From: Leifsonia sp. Root112D2
Lineage (GTDB): Bacteria; Actinomycetota; Actinomycetes; Actinomycetales; Microbacteriaceae
DNA length: 64,000 nt
Direction of reading: 5' to 3'
NCBI RefSeq assembly: GCF_001424905.1
Contig: NZ_LMCU01000001.1
Coordinates: 799,480-863,479, forward strand
Part shown: positions 50,583-60,400 of the stretch, one piece after another
Layout of the letters: every line of letters begins with the position of its first letter
How positions within the stretch are numbered: the first letter of the stretch is position 1
Notes under the pieces: generated by a model
What the model was told of the DNA's origin: nothing
The model's database searches: none
What the model saw: the letters and a program-made list of their open reading frames with translations, nothing else
Position numbers and translations under genes: made by a program

Positions 50583-51512
50583 ATGAGCCAGCTGAGCTAC
50601 CTCGAGGCGATAGTGATGGGGGCGATTCAGGGCATCACCGAGCTGTTCCCCATCTCGAGCCTCGGACACTCCGTGATCATTCCCGCACTGATCGGCGGGC
50701 AGTGGGCGAAGGATCTCAACGTCTCCACGCCGGAATCCCCCTATCTGGCGTTCATCGTGGGCCTGCACGTCGCCACCGCGTTCGCGTTGCTCGCCTTCTT
50801 CTGGCGGGACTGGGTGCGCATCATCGGCGGCTTCTTCACGTCGATTCGCTACCGGCGCCTGCAGACCGGTCCCGAACGCATGGCGTGGCTCATCATTCTG
50901 GCGACCATCCCTGTGGGCATTGCCGGCCTGCTGCTCGAACACCTCTTTCGCACGCTGCTCGGGCAGCCCCTGCCGGCCGCCGCATTCCTCGCCGTCAACG
51001 GTCTCGTGCTGTTCTTCGGAGAATGGCTGCGGCGGCGGGCGGTGCACGCCGAGGGTGAGCGAGCGCTTGCGGCGGCGCATCGTGCCGACGTCGAATTCGA
51101 TGCGGATGACACGACGGCCGACGAGCGCCTCTCGCGCATGCCGCTTCGTCGGGGCGTACTGATCGGCTCATCGCAGATTCTTGCCCTCGCCGCCGGCATC
51201 AGCCGTTCCGGCGTCACCATGGTGAGCGGCATGGCCGCGGGGCTCAGCCACCGCGAGGCGGCGCGGTTCTCGTTCCTGCTCGCCACCCCGGTGATTCTCG
51301 CGGCGGGCGTGCTCAAGCTGCCCGACCTGTTCGGGCCGCTCGGGGCGGGCATTCAGGGGCAGGTGTGGGCAGGCAGCGCCGCTGCGTTCGTGGCCGCGCT
51401 CGTGTCGGTCGGATTTCTCGACCGCTACTTTCGCACACGCACGCTCACACCATTCGCGATCTACTGTTTGCTCGGTGGGATCGCCGCGTTCGCGATCCTC
51501 GCCCTGCGCTGA
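50583..51512 (+). CDS. uppP: undecaprenyl-diphosphatase (BacA family)
   Basis: 309 residues, eight or so transmembrane helices. The two family motifs are AIQGITELFPISSLGHS near the N-terminus and GISRSGVTMVSGMAAGLSHREAARFSFLLATP, here in part SRSGVTMVSGMAAGL. Dephosphorylates undecaprenyl diphosphate to recycle the cell-wall lipid carrier and gives bacitracin tolerance. GGGGAAAGG precedes the ATG. The loop between helices (EGERALAAAHRADVEFD) is longer than in E. coli. Confidence 0.95.
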   Translation: MSQLSYLEAIVMGAIQGITELFPISSLGHSVIIPALIGGQWAKDLNVSTPESPYLAFIVGLHVATAFALLAFFWRDWVRIIGGFFTSIRYRRLQTGPERMAWLIILATIPVGIAGLLLEHLFRTLLGQPLPAAAFLAVNGLVLFFGEWLRRRAVHAEGERALAAAHRADVEFDADDTTADERLSRMPLRRGVLIGSSQILALAAGISRSGVTMVSGMAAGLSHREAARFSFLLATPVILAAGVLKLPDLFGPLGAGIQGQVWAGSAAAFVAALVSVGFLDRYFRTRTLTPFAIYCLLGGIAAFAILALR

Positions 51513-51560
51513 GCGGCATGCGTACGCACCATGAACAGCAAGGCGTGGCACGATGAAGCC

Positions 51561-52232
51561 ATGACGCTTCTGGTTGTGGAAGACGACGACGAGATGGGCC
51601 GCGTGCTGAAGCGCGGGCTCACCGCCGAGGGCTACGAAGTCACCGTGGTCGACAACGGCATGGATGCGCTGATCGCGGTGCGCGACGGCGACTTCCAGGC
51701 CGCGGCCATCGACGTGATGCTGCCCGGCATGAGCGGCTTCGAGCTCTGCAGACACCTGCGCGAGGGCGGGCACAGCCTGCCGATCCTGCTGCTGACCGCT
51801 CGTGACGCCGTACAGGATCGTGTGTTCGGGCTCGACTCGGGCGCAGACGACTACCTGACCAAGCCGTTCGCGTTCGCGGAACTGACCGCACGCATCCGGG
51901 CACTGCTGCGGCGGGAACCACCAGGCAGCCGTCCGCACGTCACGGTGGGGGAGCTGACGATCGACTCGCACGATCATCGGGCGAGCGTCGGCGGGCACGA
52001 GCTGCCGCTGAGCCCACGGGAGTTCACGCTGCTGCGCCTGCTCGCCACGCACGAGGGCGAGACGCTGTCGCGCACCGTCATTCTCGAGGAGGTGTGGGGC
52101 ACGACCGAGCACATCGGCCACAACGTGATCGACCAGTACATCTCCTACCTGCGCAAGAAGCTGGATGCCTCCGGTTCCGGGCTGCAGATCGTCACCGAGC
52201 GCGGGCGCGGCTATCGCATCGACGCCCCATGA
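51561..52232 (+). CDS. OmpR-family response regulator
   Basis: About 223 residues. Receiver domain with VVEDDDEMG, phospho-Asp in AIDVMLPGMSG, LLTARD and the Lys of LTKPF; C-terminal winged helix (LPLSPREFTLLRLLATHEG; VIDQYISYLRKKL). ATG 51561 starts directly before the receiver; ATG 51531 would add ten residues. Its stop overlaps the kinase start (ATGA). Confidence 0.92.
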   Translation: MTLLVVEDDDEMGRVLKRGLTAEGYEVTVVDNGMDALIAVRDGDFQAAAIDVMLPGMSGFELCRHLREGGHSLPILLLTARDAVQDRVFGLDSGADDYLTKPFAFAELTARIRALLRREPPGSRPHVTVGELTIDSHDHRASVGGHELPLSPREFTLLRLLATHEGETLSRTVILEEVWGTTEHIGHNVIDQYISYLRKKLDASGSGLQIVTERGRGYRIDAP

Positions 52233-53626
52233 GCCGAACGGGGTTGGGTTGGCTGCGCCGCCTGTCGATCACGGCGAGGATCGCCATCGGCAGTCTCATC
52301 GTGGCGGTACTCTTCGGCGCGGTCGCCCTCGTGGGCCTGCGGCTCGGCGTCGCGGCCATTCTGAACAGCACGAGCACGACGCTGCTGCGCGCCGATGCGC
52401 TTCCCTACATCGAGGCGCTGAAGCAGAACCCGCGGCAGCCCGTCGACACACCGGTCGAAGGCCAGATCGTCGCGGTCGTCGACCCCGGTGGCACCGTGCT
52501 CGCCTCCACCCTCACCAAGGGCCTGCGGCCCAAGCTGCACTGGTTCACGACACTTGACGACGACTCACCGCGGCACGTACGTACCGGCACCGCCGAATAT
52601 CTCGTGCTCTCGCAGCAAGTCGACACCCCCTCGGGCTCATTCACCGTGGTCGCGGCGCGCAACGACGAGACCAGCGAAGCCATTCTCAACCGGCTGACCG
52701 TGGCGATTCTCATCGGCGCAGCCGTTCTGGTGCTCGGTTTCGGCGCGGCGTCGTGGCTGCTCGCGCGCACCGCGCTTCGTCCGGTGACACGCATGCGACG
52801 GCAGGCCGAGGCCCTTGCCGAGGAGACCTCTGCGGCCCCGCTCGCCGCAGGGCCGGCGCACGATGAGCTGGCCGAGCTGGCGACGACGCTCAACTCCCTG
52901 ATCGGGCGGTTGCGGGCATCCGCCGAGCGCGAACGACAGATGGTGTCCGATGCCAGCCACGAGTTGCGCACACCGCTGGCCGTACTGCAGGGCCAGCTCG
53001 AGCTGGCCGAGCTCGACGCCGGCAATGCGGATGCCCTGCTCACCGATCTGCGCTCCTCGCGCGCCACCGTGCTGCGGCTCTCGCAGCTCGCCACGAACCT
53101 GCTGGAGCTCTCGCGCATCGACGCGGTGGCTGGCGAGGGCACCGCGCAGGCCGGGCAGGCGAGCTGGCGCGAACTCACCACCGAACTCGCCGACGCGATA
53201 GACCGTGCCCGCACGCTTGCCGAGGGCGAGCCGCTGGCTATCGACTTCGACTACGCACCGGAGGCTTTCGGCACTGCAGCACTGTCGGCCCGCGACTTCG
53301 GGCGCGTGCTCGACAACCTGCTCGGCAACGCGGTGGCCGCCGTGCGCGGCACAGGTGACGAAGGCACCATCTCAGCCCACCTCGGGCGCCGCAACGGCCT
53401 CGCGGTCCTGACGATCGTCGACAGCGGGCCCGGTATGCCCGCGGCCTTCATCCCCGTGGCCTTCGACCGCTTCACTCGGGCGGATGCCGCGCGCAGCTCC
53501 TACTCGGGCGGCGGCCTCGGCCTCGCCATCGTTGCAGCGCTTGTCGCGGCCGCGGGCGGCACCATCACGCTGGCGAACGAGACGCCATCCGGCCTGTGCG
53601 TCGAGGTCTCCCTGCCCCTGAGCTGA
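52229..53626 (+). CDS. sensor histidine kinase, partner of the preceding regulator
   Basis: 465 residues. Two transmembrane helices (~18-40 and ~150-175) flank an extracytoplasmic sensor of ~110 residues, then HAMP, HisKA (SDASHELRTPLAVLQGQ) and HATPase_c (LDNLLGNAVAAV, DSGPGMP, GGGLGLAIV). Phosphorylates the co-encoded regulator. The signal is unknown; the placement after uppP suggests, but does not show, a cell-envelope role. Ends before hairpin copy 3. Confidence 0.92.
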   Translation: MSRTGLGWLRRLSITARIAIGSLIVAVLFGAVALVGLRLGVAAILNSTSTTLLRADALPYIEALKQNPRQPVDTPVEGQIVAVVDPGGTVLASTLTKGLRPKLHWFTTLDDDSPRHVRTGTAEYLVLSQQVDTPSGSFTVVAARNDETSEAILNRLTVAILIGAAVLVLGFGAASWLLARTALRPVTRMRRQAEALAEETSAAPLAAGPAHDELAELATTLNSLIGRLRASAERERQMVSDASHELRTPLAVLQGQLELAELDAGNADALLTDLRSSRATVLRLSQLATNLLELSRIDAVAGEGTAQAGQASWRELTTELADAIDRARTLAEGEPLAIDFDYAPEAFGTAALSARDFGRVLDNLLGNAVAAVRGTGDEGTISAHLGRRNGLAVLTIVDSGPGMPAAFIPVAFDRFTRADAARSSYSGGGLGLAIVAALVAAAGGTITLANETPSGLCVEVSLPLS

Positions 53627-53665
53627 CCCCCTCGCCCTCGCCGTAACCGCTCGGCCCCGAGGTAC

Positions 53666-53722
53666 TGAGACGACGTGAATCGGCCTTCCCCATGCTGGGG
53701 AAGGTCGATTCTCGTCACCTCA
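53666..53722. terminator. hairpin family A, copy 3, between convergent genes
   Basis: The left arm at 53666-53691 begins TGAGACGACGTGAATCGGCC and pairs with 53697-53722 at 22 of 26 positions. The inner part, CTTCCCC/GGGGAAG, replaces the CGTC/GACG of copy 1 and is perfectly paired. It fills the gap between the convergent histidine kinase and DUF1905 genes. Confidence 0.82.
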
Positions 53723-53739
53723 CGGGGTAATCGCTGCCG

Positions 53740-54183
53740 CTAGGCGTCACCGCGTAACGTCGCTATCGCCTTGGCGATGCGGCGTTCGCGGGTCTCTGGG
53801 GTCTTGGCGCCCTCGACCGCGAGTGTGTGCACCCGCTTGCCGCTGTACGACAGAGCGTCGAAGGCTGCGCTGGCCGCGGCATCCGCTTCGAGGGCACCGG
53901 CGAGGTCTGCCGGAATCTCGACAACACGGGGCGCCGAGTCGAGTTCGAGCGTGACCTCGACCTCTTCATCGCCGGTCAACCCGGCCTCGTCCCGGCGTTC
54001 GGCGCTGAGTGGGATCAGGTACTGGCCGCGATACGGGCCCACGGTGCTGCGGTAGCTATAGTCGCCGATCGTGACGACGACCGGCACGCGCTTGCCCGCA
54101 CCCAGGCCCAACACCGCGTCCTCCGGTGCCGGGATGCCGGTGGCGTTGCCCGAGCGCTGAATCTGTGCACGAAAGGTAACCAT
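53740..54183 (-). CDS. DUF1905 / YdeI-type protein
   Basis: About 147 residues. N-terminal DUF1905 beta-rich domain (GKRVPVVVTIGDYSYRS; GQYLIPLSAERRDEAG) and a short YdeI/OmpD-associated tail (AFDALSYSGKRVH; RERRIAKAIATL). Function unknown; such proteins are widespread stress-related genes. Starts GTG 54186 or ATG 54183, both overlapping the hydrolase stop, so it is the last gene of the ArsR-SRPBCC-hydrolase operon. Confidence 0.85.
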   Translation of the reverse strand: MVTFRAQIQRSGNATGIPAPEDAVLGLGAGKRVPVVVTIGDYSYRSTVGPYRGQYLIPLSAERRDEAGLTGDEEVEVTLELDSAPRVVEIPADLAGALEADAAASAAFDALSYSGKRVHTLAVEGAKTPETRERRIAKAIATLRGDA

Positions 54184-55019
54184 CACTTGGCCTCTCCGAA
54201 GAACGCGATGAGTTCGGGGGCAATTGCCTCGTCTTTCACCTGGTGGGTCTGGCCGGCAAGGGTTTTGCGCACCGAGCCGGGCACGGCATCCGCAACGCCG
54301 TTCACCGCCGCCACCATGTTCGGCTTGGCCTTGCTGCCGCCCATCACCAGCGTGGGCACGGTGATTCTCGCGAGCAGCGCGGTCGGCACCTCGAAGCTGC
54401 CCATGACCGTCGCGTCATTGGTGAGCGTGTGGGCGACGCCCTTGAGCTGCTTCCACACCTTCGGGAACAGGCGCATCATCACCGGCAGAAAGAAGGGGCC
54501 GCCGACCATCTTGACCATGAAATAGCCGACCGCGCCGCCGCGATCATCCTTGGCGATCAGCCCCTTGAGGTGCCCCAGATAGTCGGGTTTGACGCCTTTG
54601 ACCTGCTTGAGCCCGATGTACGGCGCCTCGTACGACGCCAGCCGCCGCATCTTCACGCCGGATGCCGCCGCCTGCAGCGCCAGCGCCGCCCCCGACGAGA
54701 AGCCGGTCACGAATGCGTCTCCTCCCGTCGCGTCGATCACGGCGGCAAGGTCTTCGTACTCGCGCTCGGGAGCATACGGAGCGGCTCCGGGGCCGTCGCT
54801 CGGCCCGCTTTCGCCGCGCCCGCGCCGGTCGTAGAAATAGACGGTGAATCGGTCGGCGAGGTGGGTGGCGAGGCTGCGGCACGGGCCGAACTCGCGGTAG
54901 CAGAGAGCGCCGTCGACCAGCACGAGGGCAGGTCCGGTGCCGACCTTCTCGTAGGCGATGGTCGTGCCATCTGCGGAGGTGACGGTGTGGGTCTGCGTGG
55001 TGGGGGCATCCGCGCTCAT
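54183..55019 (-). CDS. alpha/beta hydrolase
   Basis: 278 residues. ALVLVDGALCYREFGPC, YFYDRRGRGESG and the nucleophile elbow GFSSGAALAL mark an alpha/beta hydrolase; the triad Asp/His lie toward the C-terminus (late His in GQTHQVKDE). Substrate unknown. Its ATG overlaps the SRPBCC stop (ATGA at 55016-55019); with ArsR, SRPBCC and DUF1905 it forms a four-gene operon. Confidence 0.88.
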   Translation of the reverse strand: MSADAPTTQTHTVTSADGTTIAYEKVGTGPALVLVDGALCYREFGPCRSLATHLADRFTVYFYDRRGRGESGPSDGPGAAPYAPEREYEDLAAVIDATGGDAFVTGFSSGAALALQAAASGVKMRRLASYEAPYIGLKQVKGVKPDYLGHLKGLIAKDDRGGAVGYFMVKMVGGPFFLPVMMRLFPKVWKQLKGVAHTLTNDATVMGSFEVPTALLARITVPTLVMGGSKAKPNMVAAVNGVADAVPGSVRKTLAGQTHQVKDEAIAPELIAFFGEAK

Positions 55020-55516
55020 GCGCTTGCCCCCGTTTCGTCCGCCGTTCCCGCGCCGCCGCCGCCAGCGAGCACCGTGTCGAGCTTGTCGAAGGAGCTGACC
55101 CAGCCGTCTCGCGTCATGTCGCGGAACTGCGGCGTGAACGGGCCCTGATGCAGGGTGATGCGGGTCTTCTCACCGTGATCGTGAAACTGCAGGCGCAGAA
55201 TCTCGTTGTCGAGAAAGCCCACGCTGGTGTCTGAGCGCATGTGCAGCTCGAGGTATTCGTGCTCGACCAGTCTGGTGATGGTGGCGGTGATGGGGTGGTC
55301 GCCGTTGTCGTCGCGCATGATCAGGTTCCAGGTGCCGCCCTCGCGGGGGTCGACATCCATCAGTTCGGCCGGCGCCGAGACCGTCTCGGGGCCGAACCAT
55401 TGGGCGATGTACTCGGGCTGGGTCCAGAACTTCCAGACCACGTCGATGGGCGCGTCGAAGCTGCGGGTGATGTAGACGTCACGATCGGTGACCTCCGGCA
55501 GGGCATAGTCAGTCAT
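55016..55516 (-). CDS. SRPBCC (AHSA1-like) domain protein
   Basis: About 166 residues: ITRSFDAPIDVVWKFWTQPEYI, here SFDAPIDVVWKFWTQPE; QWFGPETVSAPAELMDVDPREGG; and a C-terminal helix WVSSFDKLDTVLA. Ligand-pocket protein of the ArsR-linked group. ATG 55516 has AAGGAG upstream and lies 8 bp inside the ArsR gene's end. An earlier start would give a long Arg/Pro-rich N-terminus from the ArsR tail region and is rejected. Confidence 0.9.
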   Translation of the reverse strand: MTDYALPEVTDRDVYITRSFDAPIDVVWKFWTQPEYIAQWFGPETVSAPAELMDVDPREGGTWNLIMRDDNGDHPITATITRLVEHEYLELHMRSDTSVGFLDNEILRLQFHDHGEKTRITLHQGPFTPQFRDMTRDGWVSSFDKLDTVLAGGGGAGTADETGASA

Positions 55517-55958
55517 TGTTCGTCTCCTTCTGCGTGGTGGTATTGCTTGTCGTTGTATGCGGTTTCGCGTGCGGTGCGCCGGTGCGGATGCCGGTGGTGT
55601 CGGAATCCGGAGTCGCCTGATATTCGGCGAGCGCCGCATCGAGGCGGTCGAAACTGCTGTTCCAGAAGCGGCGATACTTTTCCATATACTCGACCGCCTC
55701 CTTCAGGGGCTCGGCCTCGAGATGGCTGAAGTGAGCCGTCGCAACCCGGGTGCGCGAGATGAGTCCTGCACCCTCGAGCACCTTGAGGTGCCGTGAGACG
55801 GCCGGTTGGCTCATCTCGAACGGCTCGGCAAGCTCGGCGACGTTCGCGTCACCGCTCGTGAGCCGCTGCAGAATCGCGCGCCGGGTCGGGTCGGCGAGCG
55901 CCGCAAAGATGCTCGTGAGTTGCTCGGTGGTCTGGGACTGCATCACATTCATAACCAT
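55509..55958 (-). CDS. ArsR-family regulator with Thr/Asn-rich tail
   Basis: 149 residues. Winged helix ALADPTRRAILQRLTSG and MSQPAVSRHLKVLEGAGLI, again without metal-binding Cys, followed by a hydrophilic tail ending in Thr/Asn repeats (HTTTSNTTTQKETNND). The codons for that tail make an A/C-rich patch just before the SRPBCC ribosome site. Likely autorepressor of the operon. ATG at 55958 or 55952; no strong ribosome site. Confidence 0.88.
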   Translation of the reverse strand: MVMNVMQSQTTEQLTSIFAALADPTRRAILQRLTSGDANVAELAEPFEMSQPAVSRHLKVLEGAGLISRTRVATAHFSHLEAEPLKEAVEYMEKYRRFWNSSFDRLDAALAEYQATPDSDTTGIRTGAPHAKPHTTTSNTTTQKETNND

Positions 55959-56033
55959 TTCATTCTAGAAGCAATTAGTTACAGAGTAGTGCTCTCGCTG
56001 CGGATGTCAAGGGGTGGCCCAATGCCCGCATTT

Positions 56034-56047
56034 TGTACTGATACAGT
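56034..56047 (+). promoter_or_regulatory. GntR (YtrA-type) promoter/operator
   Basis: TGTA-N4-TACA (56034-56045) and the overlapping ACTG-ATA-CAGT (56037-56047) are palindromes lying on TACAGT (56042-56047), the likely -10 six bases before the GntR ATG. Autorepression is the natural reading. Confidence 0.55.
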
Positions 56048-56053
56048 GCTCGC

Positions 56054-56452
56054 ATGACCACACGGAGTGTCGGTGCCCAAATGCGGGTGATCGACCCGAA
56101 GTCGGCGACGCCGCCGTACGAGCAGCTGCGGGTGCAGGTAATCGAGGCGGTGCGCGCCGGCGAGCTCACGCCGGGAACGCGGCTGCCGACCGTGAGGCGG
56201 CTGGCCGACGACCTCGGGCTGGCACCCAACACGGTCGCGCGGGCGTATCGCGAGCTCGAGCGCGACGAGGTCATCGAGACGCGCGGACGCAACGGCAGCT
56301 TCATCGCGGCGACGGGCGACGCCACGCATCGGCAGGCGCAACTGGCCGCCACCGTCTATGCGGAGCGCACGGCTCAGCTGGGCGTGACGCGGGCCGAGGC
56401 ACTCGCGATAGTGACGGCTGCGCTCGGGGCGAGCCCGGCATCCGGCGCCTGA
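56054..56452 (+). CDS. GntR-family regulator, YtrA subfamily
   Basis: 132 residues. A winged helix (LTPGTRLPTVRRLADDLGLAPNTVARAYRELER, here RLPTVRRLADDLG and NTVARAYRELERD) and only a ~45-residue C-terminal dimerisation part, the YtrA type usually linked to ABC exporters; none is next to it here. Leaderless-type start (TACAGT, 6 nt, ATG). Confidence 0.88.
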   Translation: MTTRSVGAQMRVIDPKSATPPYEQLRVQVIEAVRAGELTPGTRLPTVRRLADDLGLAPNTVARAYRELERDEVIETRGRNGSFIAATGDATHRQAQLAATVYAERTAQLGVTRAEALAIVTAALGASPASGA

Positions 56453-56478
56453 ACCGCCTGAGTCCACACTCGATTCGT

Positions 56479-56536
56479 TGAGGGGCAAGCTTTGGCCCCT
56501 GTTTTCGCGAAATGAGGGGCCAAAGCTTGCCCCTCA
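56479..56536. terminator. bidirectional hairpin, perfect 22-bp arms
   Basis: TGAGGGGCAAGCTTTGGCCC (and two more bases, 56479-56500) is exactly complementary to 56515-56536 with a 14-nt loop. It lies between the convergent GntR and aldo/keto reductase genes. A single arm of the same sequence is found at 9389-9410. Confidence 0.85.
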
Positions 56537-56633
56537 GCGATGGAGATGGCTGGATGCGACCAGCTGAAACCGGATGCGACCGGATGCGACGCGCGGTCGC
56601 CCGGCACAGCATCCGTTACGACCCCGGCTCGCG

Positions 56634-57464
56634 TCAGTGGCCGACGGAGTCCGAGTCGACGCCGGGCTCAGCGCCGATGGCGAGCTGGTCGATGGCGAGC
56701 AGGTCGGCCGGCGACAGCTCGAAGTCGAAGACGTCGAGGTTCTCGGCCATGCGCGCCGGGTTCTTCGACTTGGGAATGGCCACGAGCCCGTTCTGCACGT
56801 GCCAGCGCAGCACGATCTGCCCGGGAGTCTTGCCGTACTGCTCGCCGATCTGCGCGAGCGCGGGCACCGAGCGCAGGCCGCCGTCCGAGCCACCGAGCGG
56901 GCTCCACGACTCGGTGACGATGCCGTGCGCCGCGTCATAATCGCGGTGGTCGAGCCGCGGAATCTGCGGGCTCAGCTGCACCTGGTTGACGGCTGGCACG
57001 ATGCTCGTCTCGGCGCGCAGCGTCTCGAGGTGGGCCGGCTTGAAGTTGGAGACGCCTATCGCGCGCGTCTTGCCCTCGGCCAGCAGCCGCTCGAAGGTGC
57101 GCCAGGTGGAGACGAACTCGCCACGAGCCGGCAGCGGCCAATGGATGAGCAGCAGGTCCACGTAGTCGAGTCCGAGCCGCCCGAGCGACTCGTCGAGGCC
57201 GGCGAGCGCACGGTCAGAACCCTGGTGCTCACCGTCCAGCTTCGTGGTGACGAACATCTGCTCGCGCGGCACGCCGCTGTTGCGGATGCCACGCCCCACG
57301 CCGGTCTCGTTGCCGTATTTTCTGGCCGTGTCGACGTGCCGATAGCCCGCCTCGGCCGCCGCGATGACGGCCTGCTCGACCTCGTCGTCGTTCAGCGGCC
57401 AGGTGCCGAGGCCGATCTGCGGAATGTGGGTGCCGTTGTTGAGTTCGATGAGGGGAGCGGTCAT
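56634..57464 (-). CDS. aldo/keto reductase (2,5-diketo-D-gluconate reductase-like)
   Basis: 276 residues: GLGTWPLNDDEVE, GYRHVDTARKYGNE with catalytic Asp/Tyr, FVTTKLDGE with Lys, LIHWPLP with His, and the C-terminal IPKSKNPARMAEN for NADPH. This is the DkgA/prostaglandin-reductase-like AKR group. Start ATG 57464 is leaderless in pattern (TAGCCT, 7 nt). 17 bp downstream of the putA stop, but with its own promoter signature inside that gap and the putA end. Confidence 0.92.
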   Translation of the reverse strand: MTAPLIELNNGTHIPQIGLGTWPLNDDEVEQAVIAAAEAGYRHVDTARKYGNETGVGRGIRNSGVPREQMFVTTKLDGEHQGSDRALAGLDESLGRLGLDYVDLLLIHWPLPARGEFVSTWRTFERLLAEGKTRAIGVSNFKPAHLETLRAETSIVPAVNQVQLSPQIPRLDHRDYDAAHGIVTESWSPLGGSDGGLRSVPALAQIGEQYGKTPGQIVLRWHVQNGLVAIPKSKNPARMAENLDVFDFELSPADLLAIDQLAIGAEPGVDSDSVGH

Positions 57465-57481
57465 GGGTTCAAGGCTAACGC

Positions 57482-60400
57482 TCAGAGGAGGCCCTCGGAG
57501 AGGGCACTCGGCGTACCGAAGCGGTGCGCCGTGATGGAGACGGCCTGCTCGCGCAGGAACGGCAGCAGCTCGATGCGACCGGATGGCGTCACCTCGCCGG
57601 CGTACACCGCGACATCCGCATCGCCGCCCAGAACCCGAGTGACAGCGAGCGCATCGTCGCCGATGTAGCGCACCCGGCTCGCACCCAGACCACCGGTCGA
57701 TGCGCGCGCCAGCCATTCGGCATCCGATTCGACGAGCAGCGTCACATCGCGGGCTCGCAGCACCTGGCGGATGTCGCGGGGCAGCTTCACGGAGCTTGAG
57801 ACCGTGAAGCGCGAACGGGCCAGCGTGGCTGCCGCCAGAATGCGCAACAGCTCGGGCAGCCGACCCGACTCGGCGAGGCGCACGGCAACAGGCATCGGCC
57901 GGTAGCGGAACAGGTTGCGCTCGACCCCCACGGCGGCGGTGTCCTTCGCCACCGCGTAGTCGTTCGCGTATGCGATGGCATCGCTCAGCGCCGAGCGGCG
58001 CACCACGTCGAACTCCTCATAGCCCATCGACGACTGGCCGGATTCGATGAGCTCGGTCACCCGCGCATCGAGGCCGCGCAGGTGCAGGCTCGTGCTCGAC
58101 TTGCCATGATCGGCGCGCCACCCGCCCAGGCCCAGCAGATAGTTGGGGCCGCCGGCTTTGTATCCGGTGCCGACCGAGGAACGCTTCCAGCCGCCGAATG
58201 GCTGGCGCTGCACTATCGCGCCGGTGATTCCACGGTTCACGTAGAGATTGCCGGCCTCAACGGTCTCCAGCCACAGCTCCAGCTCGTCGCGGTCGAGCGA
58301 ATGCAGCCCCGAGGTGAGTCCGTAATCGACGGCGTTCTGCAGCCGAATCGCCTCCTCGAGCGTGCGCGCGCGCATGACGCCGAGCACCGGCCCGAAGAAC
58401 TCGGTGAGGTGAAAGTACGAGCCGGGGGCGACACCGGTGCGGATGCCGGGCGACCACAGCCGCCCGCTCTCATCCAGCTGCTGCGGGGCGACGAGCCATT
58501 CCTCTTCGGCGCCGAGCACCGTGAGGGCGTGCAGCAGCTTGCCGGTCGGCGGCTCGATGAGCGGCCCCATCTGCGCGGTGGGGTCGGTCGGGTAGCCGAC
58601 GCGCAGGCTTGTCGTCGCATCCACGAGCTGGCGCAAAAAACGCTCGGATTTACCCACCGAGCCCACCAGGATCAACAGGCTTGCCGCCGAGCATTTCTGC
58701 CCCGCGTGCCCGAACGCGCTGTGCACCACGTCGGCCACGGCGAGGTCGTAGTCGGCGCTCGGCGTCACGATGATGGCGTTCTTGCCGCTCGTCTCCGCCT
58801 GCAGCGCCAGCTCGGGCCGCCACGAACGGAACAGCTTCGCCGTCTCGAACGCACCCGTGAGAATCACGCGGTCGACGCGCGGGTCGGAGACAAGCGCCTG
58901 CCCCAAACTGCCCTCGCCGGATGCCTCGTCGCGCAGTTCCACGAGCGCCAGCAACTCGCGCGGAATGCCCGCCTCCCACAGCGCCTCGACCACCACGGCG
59001 GCCGTGCGCCTGGCCTGGTGCGCCGGCTTGATGATCACGGCGCTGCCCGCGGCGAGCGCACCCAGCACGGATCCCGCCGCGATGGACGCGGGAAAGTTCC
59101 ACGGCGGCGTCACCACGGTGAGTCGTGCCGGCACGAATGTGGCACCCTGCACGGTGTCGAGTTCGCGGGCGCGGGCCGCGTAATAGTAAGCAAAATCGAT
59201 CGCCTCGCTCACCTCGGGGTCGGCCTCGGCGATGGTCTTTCCCGTCTCGGATGCCATCACTTCGATGAGGCGGTCCCGGTTCGCGGCGAGCGCGAGCCCG
59301 GCGCGGTCGAGAAGGGTGGCACGGTCGAATCCGCTGCGGGCACCCCACTCAACCCCGCGCGAACGCACGGTTTCGATGACCCGCCCGAGAACACCCTGGT
59401 CGTCGATGGCGGCGGCATCGAGCGTGGCGACACCGATTTCGGATGCGGCAACGCGAGCGAGGATGTGCTTTCCCCAAGCCCGGTTCGCGGGCAGCGCCGG
59501 GTCGGTATCGAGCGCGTTGCGGAACGCTGCCGGCTCTTCCGCGGAATCACCGACGGTGGCGGACGCATCCGAAGGCTCCTCAGTCAACATGCCGTCCCCG
59601 CCGCTGCCCCGGCTCAGCCCGAGCACGATGTTGGTGAGGCCCGGGTCTTCCGGCCCCTCGACGGGCTCCGGGATCGCGGGCGCCGGCGCCTTGAACATGG
59701 CGGCGTTATCCCACTCGCGCTGACGATCCTGGGTGCGATGCGGCAGCGGGGCCAGCCCACGCGGCGCGTTGTCGGCATCCAGAATCGCGACGGCGGCGAG
59801 AAAACGCTGCTTCTCGCGTTCGAACAGTGCCGGGTTGGAGTCGAGTTCGAACACGCTCGACATGAAGTTCTGCGGGCTCGCATTCTCCTCGAGCCGGCGG
59901 ATGAGGTAGGAGATGGCCACGTCGAACTCGGCCGGGTTGACCACCGGCGTGTACAGCAGCAGCTCACCGACGGTCTTTCTCACGGCATCGGCCTGCGCGG
60001 TGGCCATGCCCAGCAGCATCTCGTATTCGACGCGATTCTCGACGCCACGAGATCGAGCGAGCAGCCACGACCAGGCCACGTCGAACAGGTTGTGCCCGGC
60101 GATGCCGAGCTTCACGGCGTGCGTGTGATCGGGGGTCAGCGCCCAGTCGAGCACACGCTTGTAGTTGGCGTCGGTCTGTTCCTTGGTGGCATATGGGGCA
60201 AGAGGCCAGTCATGAATGGCTGCGTCCACGCGCTCGAGTGGCAGGTTCGCGCCCTTCACCAACCGCACCTTGATGGCGGCGCCTCCGCCGGCGCGCCTGG
60301 CCATCGCCCACTCGGTGAGCCCCTGAAGCGCGTCGAGGGCATCCGGAAGATAGGCCTGCAAAACGATGCCGGCCTCGAGATTCTGAAACTGCGGTTTGCC

